DNA of 64,000 nucleotides from Varroa destructor (lineage: Eukaryota > Arthropoda > Arachnida > Mesostigmata > Varroidae), in contig NW_019211458.1 in the NCBI RefSeq assembly GCF_002443255.2, positions 24,870,757 to 24,934,756 of the forward strand. The letters run 5' to 3'. A model generated the notes under the pieces. The model worked only from the letters and a program-made list of their open reading frames with translations. It made no database searches and had not been told where the DNA came from. Below are positions 1 through 13,085 of this stretch, piece by piece (within the stretch, counting starts at the first letter, position 1; the number at the start of each line of letters is the position of its first letter). The translations under genes and the position numbers were made by a program.

Positions 1-518
1 TTGTTCTTGAAGTGGAAAATCAGCAGACGTGAAGGCATAATAACATAAAATCATTCTTTCTTCGAAGTCCAACATACCGTACGCTATAAGTTGCCTGAAT
101 CGAATTCGAACAATTTATTTTTGTTACGTTTTGATAGCTTTAATTTAAATATTTCTTAAGGAAAATTGTTTTTGTTAGAATGTATCCGTGCGTAGTTTAC
201 GACAGTACAATTGATCTCCATTTCTAATTAGCTGGATCTGGGTAACTTTTAGGTGAACCTGTCGTTTTTCTCTATTTATATTGTGACGTTTATGCAATGA
301 TAATCATAATCGTTACTGAACTCACTTCTGAACACACTGAAACCCATTCACCAATAAACTCATATATCAGCGATTATCAGTATGTGATCAAATTCTTAGC
401 TAAGGCATATAGTTCTCTCTGTTAAAATGTTATTTGCAGTATCTCCTTTGCTAGTGAAACACTTGGTCTTTTAACGTGCCAAAGCGATTGTCTAATTGAT
501 GTTTTTGTGATATATATA

Positions 519-563
<45 letters not shown>

Positions 564-1200
564 AGCCTACTCTTGTTCTGTCGCTTTTTAAAAACGTCAT
601 CTTATAACAATTATCATGCGCATGAGGACTACAAAGTATATAAATAGAGCCTTTCAGGTTTTCTTCTGATCGATAACTGAATGATTCAAAGGGTAATACA
701 CATCTTTGGCCGTGTAGTAAGAGTTAATGAGCTCCAACTTTTTGCATATTTAATATGCCCTGTGTATTGTAACAAAAAGCTTTAAACCAATGAACCAGAG
801 TTATTTCCTACACTTATAAACACGTAGACGGCAAGTAAAACATTTGGATTACTTTTACCGTGCAGTCTATCCCAACCTTCCCTTTCCTTTTCATCTTCAA
901 TTTCTGCTGTTCCTCAGTTTCTGCTGTTCCTTATGTTATACTAGCGGGTGTTGTACCTTCTAAGCACCCTTGCCTATTGCTATCCGTTCCTCATAAACGA
1001 GCCTAATATAAATTATATATGCGATCCGGTAATCCAAGTCGATTGACAAAAAAACTTAGTAAAAAATGTTTCGCATGCATGTCCAGATTCAGATACGCCT
1101 ATTCCAGATTGGATCATGGTGCCAGCCTCATCACCATTTCAAAAATCACTGGTACAAAATCGACTAATGTATAATAGCACTTGCAATTCAAATTTTAGCG
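1..1200. other. gene-free AT-rich flank
   Basis: No coding exon is visible on either strand. The stretch is AT-rich and contains one TA microsatellite (511-559). It probably lies upstream of the B55 promoter, since GC content rises and G/T-rich sequence begins near 1.2 kb. Confidence 0.5.
511..559. repeat. TA dinucleotide microsatellite
   Basis: Nearly uninterrupted TA repeat of about 49 bases with a single C interruption near 521. It is a simple sequence repeat with no sign of a larger element around it. Confidence 0.95.
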
Positions 1201-2167
1201 CGCTCGCCCGCCAACCTTCCTCGCTGGATCACGTGACTCGACCCATTCCATACTAGACACCCGCTACGCATTCACCGTTGCTGTCGCTGGCGCAGGTCTT
1301 CAGCCTCTATGCAACACGCAGGTGAATGAGTAGAGCTGTATAAATCTCTACTGCGCCGTTTCTTAGCAAGCGGCCTCTATTACTGCCGACCTCAGCAGTA
1401 CAAGCTGCTTTTAGCAGGCGAGTCAGAGTGAGTGCCATTGCTTGAAGCGAGCCCACCTCTAGCTCTGACTCACTGTACCAGTGGCTGGTGAGATGAACCT
1501 AACGTCTGCTCGATGACGAACCCAGTTGTTTGCGCTATCTAGCCCGTTGTATCCGGTGCTCTGACTGCTCTAAGAATTGAAGCGTGTGACGGTGTTTTCG
1601 GCGGCTGATCCACCCCGTGAGGTCTCTGGTTTGGTGGTGTTCTCCGGATAGTGGCGGTGTCAGTGTGTGGTACCGGCACTATCGATACTGGCCGTGAGTG
1701 TCGCTGTATCTGTGATTGTCTTTTATAGTGTATGTCGGTTAGTCTTCGAGCGGGCGATCTGTTTGGAGGCAGGCAGTCAGAGCAATTGTATATAGCTATT
1801 CGTGTGTCGGCTCGTCGTGTCGTAGATAGCAGCCATCTCTTTATGCTGTGGTTCGTACACGACTATCGGTCTATCTAGTCATTGCCCTCCCCCTGCTGGA
1901 TAGAAGTGTTGTTGTGATTGGCGGCCATCTTGTTCCGAGCGCGACTGTGTGTATAGTTTGTGCGACCGAATGGCAGTGGCAGCAGCAGCGGCAATAGCAG
2001 CCGTAGAGTGGAGTGTGAATAGTGCAGTGCAGTGGTGAATCTTACCGAGGACGAAAACAAACGGCGAATCCGATGAAATCGCCGCGCTGCGTTGTTTCTA
2101 CAGTGTGAAATCGTATCCAGAAGGATCTCGAGGCCACGTCTCGAGTCCTGCTAGCCCGACCGCCTCG
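1200..2167 (+). promoter_or_regulatory. probable promoter and 5' UTR of the B55 gene
   Basis: GC content rises sharply relative to the AT-rich flank, and the plus strand becomes G/T-rich up to the B55 start codon at 2168. An arthropod-type initiator TCAGT occurs at 1660-1664, followed by more than 500 bases with no recognised coding sequence, as expected for a long 5' leader. There is no clear TATA box at a matching distance. The exact start site is not determined; the call rests on position, composition and the initiator match only. Confidence 0.45.
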
Positions 2168-5100
2168 ATGGCAGGTACGTCTGCCGGCGATTCGGCGCGC
2201 TCGGCCAGGGCCGCCGAAACTACGACTATCGCGTCGTCTGGGTTCCTGTCCAAGCGGCACAAGAGCGGCTCCCTCTCCGAGGAGGTTTCAGCAGCAGGCT
2301 ACACGGATGGGCAATCGCTGTCGACAGGGTCGCCGCTGCTTCATCCAGACCAAACCGAGCCGAACTCAGGCAACTGTATGCTAGTTAGCGACAGCGAAAA
2401 ACGAAATATCAGGAACAACAACAACAACAACATCAACAGCAAGCACAACAACTAGCAAAAAACCAAACGAGACAGTCTCAATAACAAGGAAGCGAGTTCA
2501 AACGATCTATGTAAAAAAACACGTAACACTCCAATAGATCATGCTCATGGTGACGACAACCGACAACATCTCAACACCAGACAGTGATAAACAACAAACT
2601 GCTCTTTTTGCCGCTTGGCGTGTAACTGAACAACAGGCTATTTCTAGTACTCTAGTAAATCTCGCAATCATCAGTGCTATCCATTTATGCTGATGGCCAA
2701 CAAATTCTCCCCGTGCTTTATCCTCGGAAGCTATTATGCATTTATGTTTATGCTTCTCGATTTCGGTATTATGGATGAGAAGAAAAGAATGAAGGCGTTT
2801 GCATGCTTATCGATTCATCACGAAGCCGTCAAATCTTAGCCAGTCCGTCCGTACAACGCCGCTGCATACATTGATTCGCAACGTTTTTTTTTGGTGGCGA
2901 TTTTTTGGTGCTAGCAGAAAAAAATTGACCTGTCAACCATACCAAGCCATTGGCCGGTTGTATCACATGTCATCGTAATAGTCTTGGTGTTCTTTGACGT
3001 TGACGACCTGCAGGATTACGGTAGCAAGACATTCGTTAATTGGCAAAAAAAACGTACAACAATAGTAACTAAACTATTAGTAGTAATATAATGCACTGCA
3101 AGTGACTCCATCTCCTTTTCTCCACAAAGGATCCGTAAAAACAACTTCGTTTAGACTTGATATCATATTGACGTTTTCTTTTTTTTTATTGGCGTTTTCC
3201 ACCTTCCTTTCCTTCATCGGATGTCGTCGCGAGTCGTTCTCCCATGCCAATCTCAAACCCGGACCGGTTTTGCGCCGCCGGCTCGCAGACTTGTTTTCTT
3301 CGATCTGAAACTACAACGTCAACGTCGACCGGCTGAAGAAAGCTAAGGTGCCACTCGGCAGAAGTCTACCCAGTGGTTTTCAGCTATTGTAAAACCCGTA
3401 TTTACCATCTCTCTCTGTAAGCTGTGATCGGAACTCGTTTATCTGGATGCCAATCTTTGTTTGAGGACGCGAATAGACGCGTCGGAGTTCGTGTTGTTTC
3501 AAACTGTTGTTGTTGTTGTTGTTGTCCTGCCGTTGTCCGCCAATTCTTGCGCATTATTATCATACCTGTTCTTTCCGCGACTCATTTTTCGTCATATAGT
3601 TGATCGAAATTTATTCATGACATAAGTGATATCTGGTGTTCTGTTATTAGGCAATTATGTAGTATAATACATCTGTGGAAACACCATTGAGACAGTTGCT
3701 TTCCTATGCTATTGCAGCCGTTCTGCTAAGGCCATTGTATGGGACGCTGCCTGCTCTATACGCGTGTGCTAATATATGCTAATATATGGATGATGCTCTT
3801 GATTCGACTGTTGTGTCGTCATCATCATTCTTGTGTTGATGCCATTCTGATCCAGTGGTCGTTGTGTATCAGATCGGTTGCTGTGTCTCGCAGGAGTGAA
3901 CCGAGAACGTTTCATCATGAAAATCGCAGATTTCTACAAGAAGTTTTCGGCAGCATAGACGAGTTTCAATGAAAGGTTACGGAAAAACCTTTACCAAATA
4001 ACCAATAGGAACGTTCCACTCACGAAGTATACGATTGTACTTACGACGTGTGAAACGCTAGCCATAAAAATTGGTGTTAGATTACTGATGTCATTGTATG
4101 CCGTTCAAAGTCTGTTCATGACTGTTTATCCTTATAGTTCGAGTGGGGTCACAGCCGGCCCGTGCAAATTGTCCGTTTTGCCCGCAAGAAAGATCATGCG
4201 CATTTTTCGTGGTTTTAGGCAATCCTGTTTAGTGCGTAAGCTGCCATGTATTCGATTCCAATACATGCTAGCGGTTATACGTGTCATCCAGTTATTGCTG
4301 GGGTTCACCCACTACTTCGGCGTTGTTTAAGTCTCCAGGGCGATTTGCTAGTCTATTCTTCGTACATTGTTTGCTACATAAAAATGAAACTGTTTTATTT
4401 CAATATATTTCACCTAACTTGATTGCTCGTATTTTTGCTGCTGAATTGTTTTCTTACTAATACACGAGTGATGTAGCATAATTTAAGGAAAAGATTGACG
4501 ATAGATGGAAAAGGAAGCGACAAGGAATATCAATCTCCTAGTGTATATGTAGTGGTAGGCAAACCAGAATTTGGTTTCTGCTCTAAAGAAAGGAAAGCGA
4601 CAACATTTGATTCTGTTGGGTGAATTTTGAAATTGTTTTAGTTAGCAGAAGCACTTGGTCGGTCGACGAGTGGATTCGAAGCAAAATTGGTATCTTTTTT
4701 TGTTGAAGAAAATCGACATCGGGCACCCGCAGTTATGGTTCGCACGGATTCGATAAAGATTGCACCGACGAAGCGGTTATTAGGTGCCCATCGACTTGCC
4801 ACAACACCACTTGACTATTTAAAGGCTAGTCAGTTACGTCTATTAAGTATACGATTTTTCACTTTTATAGCACCATAGTGGCTGAAGGTTGTCGTCGCCA
4901 TCGCTTGTATGTACTGTGGTAATGAAATTCACTATGTACGTATTCCTTCGATGTACATTGCAAACCAAATACACGAGGTATTTTTGATCAATGTGTGTTA
5001 TTACAAAACTTAAACGTTGCCAAGGTGTCCTATAAGAACCACAAGTTCATCTGTCCGACAGGCTGTGTCAGCTTATTGACAAATGAGAGTATCTAAAATG

Positions 5101-8100
5101 TCAATACCTTTCCGCATCATTAGATTGAGGTGTAACGGTCGATGACCATATCGAACATTTTGACGGAAAAACGGGTATTTCCGTCCTATTTCCGTATACT
5201 CACTAGCGAAGCAGTTCTTGTGACCGCACAAAAGAGACGGATGCTTGGAAATTTTCGGGTAAACCAAGCTTCTTTCATTGGATAAACGTTTCGTTTCGCA
5301 CTGCTTTCAAGAGCTCGATTGGTTATATTCTGATCCAATAAAAATTTGACGGGGCGATCAACGACGGCCTTACTCAAAAGCGAAACGATTCTGCTATGAT
5401 GAGTAAACGCTTTTTTAATGCTCCGTGTTCCTATTTTCACTTTTGGGACATAGCTGTTGACACTATTACGGTATGACTTGCGACCTCCTCTTGTAGATGT
5501 AGTCAAATTAAAACGTTTTAATTAGTGTGTCAAATGCACTGGAAATGCACCGTAATTATTGATATAGACCGACGTATGATATGCGGTAGAAAAGTGAACG
5601 AACTGATACGCAACACTAACATTTTAATATCCTTGAATCTACAGGTACCGGGGGCGAGATCCAGTGGCAGTTCTCCCAGGTGAAAGGAACCCTTGACGAT
5701 GAGGTGACAGAAGGTGAGCTTTTATACATGGGTCGAAACCCCTATTCATAGCTAGTACATTGTTAAAATCTATCAAGGCTACAAGGTTTATCGGCTGTTC
5801 CCAGGAATCGTGAAACAGTAATATGTGAAGTACGCAGTAGCATAGGGTAGTTGCATCAACGATCTCTCGACACCTAATCATCCTCATGTAAACTGATAAG
5901 CACAATCGACACGGTATATATGTTACGTGAAATAAAAAATGCAAAATCGGCCGTCCATGATATTGTTAAGAAGTGGGACATTTCGCTCTGAAACTGAAAA
6001 CGTGATCTTATGACAGGCAACATTCAACGACGTGACTATAACTTGGAAGTTTTAGCCTTTGTGAGAATTATGGTTCTTTCCGTGTAATCTTCATATGCCG
6101 TTGTGTTCACCGCCATCGCTCTCATTACTATTGAGAAGAACCTTCTCGAGATAGTTTTGTATGTAATAATAATTCATAGTAGAGAAAGGGACAGATCGTC
6201 CAGAACTTCAGCCTTCGTATGATGCCGGTTCGCTCCTTATGACTGTCGACTAAGCCATGTTTCATGTACTGTGATTCTTATTCGGCTTTGCACTGTGCCA
6301 CTCTCGTCCTTCGGATTCCTTCTTCTTAGGGAGCACGAGACGAGCCAAATCTTGGGACGGGTTGATATTGGCATTCGTGTTACGCTGCACCATATATACA
6401 ATGCGAGAACGCCTAATAGTTCGAATAATTTTCTACGGACGTCCACGAATCGATCTCATTTCCTATGAAATTCATTGGATTAGCGATTATGGTGGTTGGT
6501 CCTTCGCCATACCGATACACGGACTTGCCTTTCCATCGCATAGGAAATATAGCCATTGATAGCATGGCAAAGATATTTTTTGAGTGGTACGTTAGCTCTA
6601 TTTAGAAGCGATTAATATTGGAAGGTAGGTTGAAGCGTTCAGGAATGTTTGCTTGTCGCTAATGGAGTAACGAAGGTGATTTCACTTTTATATCAACAAT
6701 GAGACATTAGCGTGCCAGGAGGTCCACAACCAAACCGTTAGGACAATATTTGTGCAGTTCTTTGGAAATTATCTCTGTTAAGAAATCGGTCTTAGGAAAT
6801 GCCACATTAGTACTCATCGACAGCAGTAATAACGAAGATATTGTCTAATGACTTAATCAGCTACACATCTCTAGAATCGCGTTCGACGCGGTTTGGTTTT
6901 ACTCTTTGAGATGAGCAATGGACATTACGAGTGTAACTTCACACGTTTTATTCAAATATAATGAGGTAATATTTATGTTTGATGAATACTCGCACAAATT
7001 ATATAGGACAGGGAAATTTTTTCCGTTGGTTAAGTGGATGTGCCGCAGCATACTGGTTATCGAATTGGCCCTGCTTTGAGTTTCCGCTGACCGGTATAGT
7101 ACTTACGTACTCAGTTACCTACTTTATATACCGTGTTATTTGGCTAATTTTTTGCTTTTGCGCTGTACCGGGGAGATCGTATCATTTTATATCATTTTAC
7201 GATCGTATTGCGTGGGTACTCGGACTAGCGACCATGCTCAGTCGTCTGAGTTGGACATTCCTCACAAAAGGATAGAAGAATAATCTTTTACAATGGAATT
7301 GGTTGTGCGGCGGGGCACTCAGTGCAGCGTTCTTCTAGTACTAGTAGCAGCAGTAGTGATTCGTTATCGGAAGTGCGGCGGCAATTAACTGCGACGTGCT
7401 AAGAAAGCCGGTAGTTTCAACCCGGGCTATCTCATGAAAAGATAACATTGCTTAATTAGCATAAAGCAACAAAGCGCAGCTTCATTATCAGTGGACTGAG
7501 AATAGGAACTACTGGATACTTAAGTCTAAGATACTCGCTTCCCTAAGACGATTTTTTGACTGGAATCCTATGAAATCAGTTCTATGGAACCCGGTTTTCT
7601 CTAACAACAAAGGTTTTAGAGAAAACCTGGTTATCACTCGGCTAAACGATGGTATTTACAGAAAAGCCTGACTTTGATAAATATTTTGTTTAGTTATTGT
7701 TTGTATTGCTTCTAAGCACTGTTTTTCGACAAGCTATTTAACCTTGTTTTGTCTGATCATAACGAACAGCAGTCCAAACTAGTTATTTTATGTTCCTTAT
7801 CGATCAGATGGGAAGCAGCCATTACGTGAAATATCGTATGGCCAGAAAAAGGCAAAAATGTCTGATTTCACTGCCGCTGCTGCTTCAGCCTTCACGTAAT
7901 AACGAACTATTAACAGTCGAGCGCAATAATAAACCGAGTAACCGACCGATCTCCGTCTGTCTATTTAGTTTGACGGTAACGTCCGGTAACAGTAACCATC
8001 GACTGCCGAACAGAGACCACAATAGCCCACAATGTACTACCATGGTTACGCCTTGCCTCCCAAGAGTAACATCTAGATTGTAATAGGTATGTTAGTGAAC

Positions 8101-11100
8101 GTATTTGAAAAAGGTTAAAGTACTACAGTTACCACACCAAGTTCAGCTGGATCGTACAACGGCGGGAAAGGAATTACGAAATACGATTCTTCTTATTTAT
8201 ATATTTCAAAATGAATCCCAATTCTGTAGAGGTAACGGCATACCTTATGCTGCTAAAGAAGGACATATCTGAACTTAAGATTATACCATATACCAGTTCT
8301 TTTACAGTATCAAAAAATCCAAAATGGAACCGCTTATTTAAGTGGTTGTTATGCTATTTTAATGCCTTCGGAAAGCGCATCATGATTATCAGTATTTTCG
8401 AAGGTACACGATACAAGGTTGTTTACCGAGATTCCTATGTCATCACACTTGCTTTTGTTTTTTATGGCCTTCATCCTATCAGTCTTACTGGACCTGCGAT
8501 AACGGGCTTATGGTTGCTCTTGGAATACCAGCCATAATCGTCTTGATCGTTTCCACGAAAAGTGCGAACTTTCCATGGAAACCATTTCAAATTCGAACAA
8601 AGGAACGTTAGTATCTGTGCATAATTTTTTCTGTGGTAATTATCACAGGAACAACATCAACACCTTTTAAAAACACAATTTTTGTGCCTGATTTTGTCGT
8701 CGTTTTTGCTCATTTTATTCAACGTACGTGTCAACCTGTTTCTTAGGCTGTTCTTGTAGAGATTAGACTGTTAACCTACTTGTCGACATGTTTCGTAACT
8801 TCGATTACCTCTTTAATCCAAGTGTGTTCATTCTTCTTTGTTCGGGCTGGTCTTTGGCAAAGTCTGCCGCGTTTAGACCTGGCTCAGTTCGTCCAGTCGG
8901 ACTGAAAATCCTCCGAGAGGATAGGGGATTGAGTCGCATGAAAAGCGTCTAAATTTACTCTATTCATTGCTGGGCCGCACCCTTTGCGCCGTCCTTAACT
9001 TCCACAGTCTCTGTATCTTGTAAACGCGACCACAGGCACTAGGCAACCGACCCACTGCTGCCAGTTACCACTGCATCAGCAAGATCTTTTCCGCGAGATA
9101 AGGTGGTTTGGAGTCGTTGCGCAGGTATCAGCAGGGCCATCTATTCCGCTAGGCTTTTAACAGGCTGTTGGAATCCGAATCAGTTTCGGATCGAATAGTA
9201 AACAATGGCATTGGTGCTATAGGGGTTAAAGTGACGAATGTTCGGAGTAATATTATATATATATAATATATACCGCTGTGTTTATCTAAAAAACGATACA
9301 ACTAGCAGTAGTCCTTGATGGGCTTCGATTTATTCCGATTTTTCGTTGAGTTATTGTCAGTTGTTAGCTATTACCTCACAGCGATAACTATAAACTCATA
9401 TAGTGAGGTAACAAAATTGCTTTATCAACTTTTTTACGCAATAATATTTGAATATTTACCGTTCTGATCCTTGTTGTCCTTTAGGTACCCTCGTTAACGA
9501 TAAATTTGTTCATGATTCCAGCGGACATAATAAGCTGCGTGGAGTTTAACCACGACGGCGAGCTTCTCGCGACCGGCGATAAAGGCGGTCGTGTCGTCAT
9601 TTTCCACTGCGAACAACCGCAGTCGTCAAAACGAGGTGGCCACGGAGCCGGCACGCCTGGCGAATACACTGTCTATTCAACATTCCAGGTGAGTGGTACC
9701 GAAACGGAGCGAGGTGACACAGAGCATGATCATGCTAATCAAACGCCATATTCCTAGAACATCTTTAACCAGAGAAGAATTGATTATATTCGTATGAAAC
9801 ACACAAATGGTGGTTGTTACGTTCACCACGACGAGCACATATTTTAATATTGAAGCATAGCTCCTTTACCATTATGACTTATTCCTGTTGCTCTCACACT
9901 AGATAACCACGGAATTAAAACCAACAGAGTGAAATCTTGGAAGTCACCAGGAATGAAAGCTACCACAATTTCTGATGGTTAAGCAAGTCTGATAATTAAT
10001 TACAAAATCACTGATTACAAGCAGTAATTTTACTTCACTTAAGTCACTGATAAATTTAAAAGTTGGTACTGGTCGTTAAGCTCAGGATAAACAGAACGAG
10101 CGAGACACTCCTTGGAGAAAACGCATTCAACTATGCGAGTTACGCCATCCTGTATCAAATTACGGTTAGGGATATTTTAGCGTATATTCTCTACGCGCTT
10201 CGATGTAGTACCGTGGCATTGACACGGGCAAGGGATATTAAAGAAGAGCTATTTTGTGGGTAGTAATCTTGCAAAAAAAAAGGTAGTAAAAAGGCTGTCT
10301 AGGGTTGTTGTATGTGTCTTTTCACGCGTACATTTTATGGCAACTTTGAGCGCGCAGATCAAACTCCACACTACGCCGGTGACATCAATCACTTCGTTAT
10401 TGACTCTTTTGAACATAAAAATAAATAAGTTAAATAGCAAACAACTTTAAAAAGTTAAGTTGTTTAATTTTAAAGTTGTTACTCTTGTTACAAGTTACTC
10501 TTGTTTTCTGTAACGGCAAGTTACAAAAAAAAATCAGTTTACTTTCAAGTATAGACTTTTGGGAGGCCACTAACAACAGAAACCCCTTACCTACGGTCAC
10601 CCATTGTTTGCAGAGCCATGAGCCAGAATTTGACTACCTGAAGTCGCTGGAGATTGAGGAACGTATCAACAAAATCCGTTGGTTGCGAAGAAAGAACCAG
10701 GCACATTTTCTTCTCTCTACGAATGGTAAAGTTGAAATCACAAGAGACACATGATTGAGACGTGAAGTTTGGAATAATATGAAAAATTTCCAGTCAGAGT
10801 CCATCTTCTAACAATGTAATTTTATGGATTTTCCCGTCTGTCTAGACAAAACGATAAAGCTATGGAAGGTGAGCGAGCGAGACAAAAAGATCGATGGATA
10901 CAATCTTCCACCCGAGGGTCCTGCGCCGTCGCTTACGGACTCCAGCGAGTTGAAGGTACCAACAATCGCACCGATGGAGCTTATGGTGGAAGCCTCCCCA
11001 CGAAGAGTTTTTGCCAATGCGCATACGTACCACATCAACTCGATTTCCGTGAACTCCGACCAGGTAAGGACGAGTTCACGAACATGTCATTAGAACTGAC

Positions 11101-12503
11101 ACTTTTTCGAATTACACAAAAATATGTTAGAAGCAAAATAGAAATCGCATTAAGGAGTCGGCAGAATAGTAGTTGTTAACTCATTAATTACTATCTGTGC
11201 TAAAAAGCTCTCTGTGCCCATTTCTGCTTGTTTTTTTAGGAAACGTATCTATCAGCAGATGACCTTCGCATCAACCTATGGCATTTGGAATGCACTGACC
11301 AGAGTTTCAACATTGTTGATATTAAGCCGGCAAACATGGAGGAACTTACTGAAGTAATAACGGCGGCCGAGTTCCATCCTCATCATTGTCAGCATCTGGT
11401 CTACTCATCATCAAAGGGCACCCTCCGGCTGTGTGATATGCGTCAGGCGGCCCTGTGCGATCAGCACTCGAAGCTGTTCGAAGAGCCTGAAGATCCTACG
11501 AATCGGTCATTCTTTTCAGAAATTATCTCCTCGATTAGCGACGTCAAGTTTTCGCACTGTGGTCGATACTTGCTATCTCGAGATTACCTCACTGTTAAGG
11601 TAGGGGTCATTACGATGAAAGCTTTTTCGGTATATAAACACCTGTGGAAGAGAACTTCATCGTCATTTTCGGTGTTTTTCTGGCCACTACTAGAACAGTG
11701 TCACCGTCTGTGTTAAAATATGAGATGTAGTATTACTATGATTCTGTAATACGGTAATTTGTGCATACGAAAATGGGTATGTTCTATAAGAGCAGCTCAT
11801 TCAATTAGTACTAGCAGACCAAGCTAATACATAACGGCTTACACTAATAGGTTTCATTTTTGTTCAGGTATGGGACCTTCAGATGGAAAACCGGCCCGTC
11901 CAAACGTTCGATGTTCACGAATACTTGCGAACACGGCTTTGTTCGCTTTATGAAAACGATTGTATTTTCGATAAGTTCGAATGCTGCTGGAACGGTAATG
12001 ACAAGTGAGTATCAAACCATATATACGTATGTGCTATCGCTATAAAAAGAAATAGGTAATGCAAGCGAGTACATTCACCCTCGTCCTTTCATGTATAATA
12101 GGCAAAATTAGACTCCCGAGTTCCATTCGGGTCGATTCGTGTACAAGACGCCAAAATAACGTTCTTTCTGGTTTCTGTTTATCCTGCTTACGATTTTGGG
12201 ATACATTTCCTTAGTTACATAATGACGGGTTCATACAACAACTTCTTCCGCGTGTTCGATCGTAACACGAAGCGAGACGTCACGTTGGAGGCGTCCCGGG
12301 AGATTGCCAAACCTCGAACTCTGTTGCGGCCAAAACGGGTCTGCGCAACGGCGACAGGTGTTGGCAAACGTAAGAAGGAAGAGCTGACAGTCGACTGCCT
12401 CGACTTCAATCGGAAGATTCTTCATACGGCTTGGCATCCTCGTGATAATGTTCTTGCAGTGGCAGCTACCAACAATCTCTACTTATTCACCGAGAGAAGG
12501 TAG
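2168..12503 (+). CDS. tws: PP2A regulatory subunit B55 (twins / PPP2R2 family)
   Basis: This is the B55 regulatory subunit of protein phosphatase 2A, a seven-bladed WD40 propeller that selects substrates for the A/C core enzyme in mitotic exit, cytoskeletal and developmental control. Eight coding exons join in frame: 2168-2174, 5645-5713, 9522-9688, 10614-10725, 10846-11063, 11240-11599, 11868-12004 and 12215-12503, giving 452 aa (family 443-453). All introns are GT-AG. The first exon holds only seven coding bases (ATG GCA G), joining to an [10 protein letters not shown] block at the N terminus. Family hallmarks seen in order include [83 protein letters not shown], and ILHTAWHP near the end. 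Odd points: the loop before KRKK is four residues longer than in vertebrates, and the C terminus ends TERR instead of the usual QDKVN. The TAG stop is followed by an in-frame open stretch. Identification is near certain. Confidence 0.97.
2175..5644 (+). other. intron 1 of the B55 gene
   Basis: Intron of about 3.5 kb with donor GTACGT and acceptor CTACAG. Small ORFs inside it (for example 3102-3308 and 4088-4330) match no family I recognise. A GTT trinucleotide repeat lies at 3505-3525. A first intron this long, placed seven bases into the coding sequence, is a common site for enhancers or alternative first exons, but I see no specific element. Confidence 0.85.
5714..9521 (+). other. intron 2 of the B55 gene
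   Basis: Intron of about 3.8 kb with donor GTGAGC and an acceptor ending ATTCCAG. It splits a Glu-Ala codon pair, and the joined reading VTEADIIS is family-typical. It contains a 17-bp-stem inverted repeat (7588-7632) and a short TA-rich palindrome near 9254-9272. No coding exon is supported within it. Confidence 0.9.
7588..7632. repeat. inverted repeat, 17-bp arms, in B55 intron 2
   Basis: Left arm 7588-7604 and right arm 7616-7632 are reverse complements with one mismatch; the loop is 11 bases. The arms read AACCCGGTTTTCTCTAA and TTAGAGAAAACCTGGTT. It could fold as an RNA hairpin in the intron or be the remnant of a small foldback element. Confidence 0.8.
10440..10480. repeat. perfect 13-bp inverted repeat in B55 intron 3
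   Basis: Arms 10440-10452 (AACAACTTTAAAA) and 10468-10480 (TTTTAAAGTTGTT) are perfect reverse complements separated by 15 bases. A direct repeat of GTTACTCTTGTT follows immediately. It is probably local low-complexity rearrangement. Confidence 0.7.
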
Positions 12504-13085
12504 CCGCCAGCCGTGGAGGATGCTGGAGCAAAAACGACATCAGAAACTATAATTTCAACAGCCGCAGCTACAATTATTAGTAGTAGCGTTTTCCCTGCTA
12601 ATGCTACCAGTAGCGCTACTATGACGATGAAAACGGGCGCGACAATGGAATCACAACAGCAGGCATCATTATTACGAACCTCGAACAAGACCAGCAACAC
12701 ACGAACACCACCTCCTCGCCCACAGCGTCCGCCTCTACCAACAGCCCAACCCCCTGCTCGCCCCCCTGTTACACTCTCGCAAAGAACCAATACTACAACA
12801 ATAACAGGAACAGCAACAACAACGATTCTAAGACCCGGCAGTAGCAACTTACAAAATGAGGCGATTACAGCAGACTGCTCGCTAATAATGTCGTCTGCTT
12901 GGAGTAGCAACAGGGCAATGCTGCCAAGGCCCGTAGCAACGGCAAAAGTTGCAACAGCAGCTGCACCAGCTTCAACGTCAAACACAGTACCAGCATCTGC
13001 ACCTCGAGAAACAGGTGGGACCCGAAGAATCCTGCCGGCAATCCCAGTTACGGCACCAGCTCCTGCAATGGGTCGCCATCGTTAA
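12504..13085 (+). other. in-frame open extension after the B55 TAG stop
   Basis: Directly after the B55 stop at 12501-12503 the same frame stays open for 193 sense codons, ending in TAA at 13083-13085. The stretch is Thr/Ala/Ser-rich at first, then Pro-rich with an APAP-type tail, and contains no known domain. The stop is TAG followed by C, a context known to permit some readthrough in animals. Against translation: the region is T-poor, so stop codons are rare on this strand by chance, and the opposite strand is also open over 12479-12985. It could be a readthrough extension or simply the start of the 3' UTR; I favour UTR slightly. Confidence 0.4.

Noticed and set aside
2105..2455. 116-aa ORF spanning the B55 start
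   Set aside because: It runs through a good donor (GTACGT at 2175) used to join the family-conserved exon at 5645; the downstream part is intronic read-through.
12479..12985. 168-aa minus-strand ORF rich in Val/Leu/Ala
   Set aside because: It is the shadow of T-poor, CA-rich plus-strand sequence opposite the end of the B55 gene; no domain and it overlaps confirmed coding sequence.
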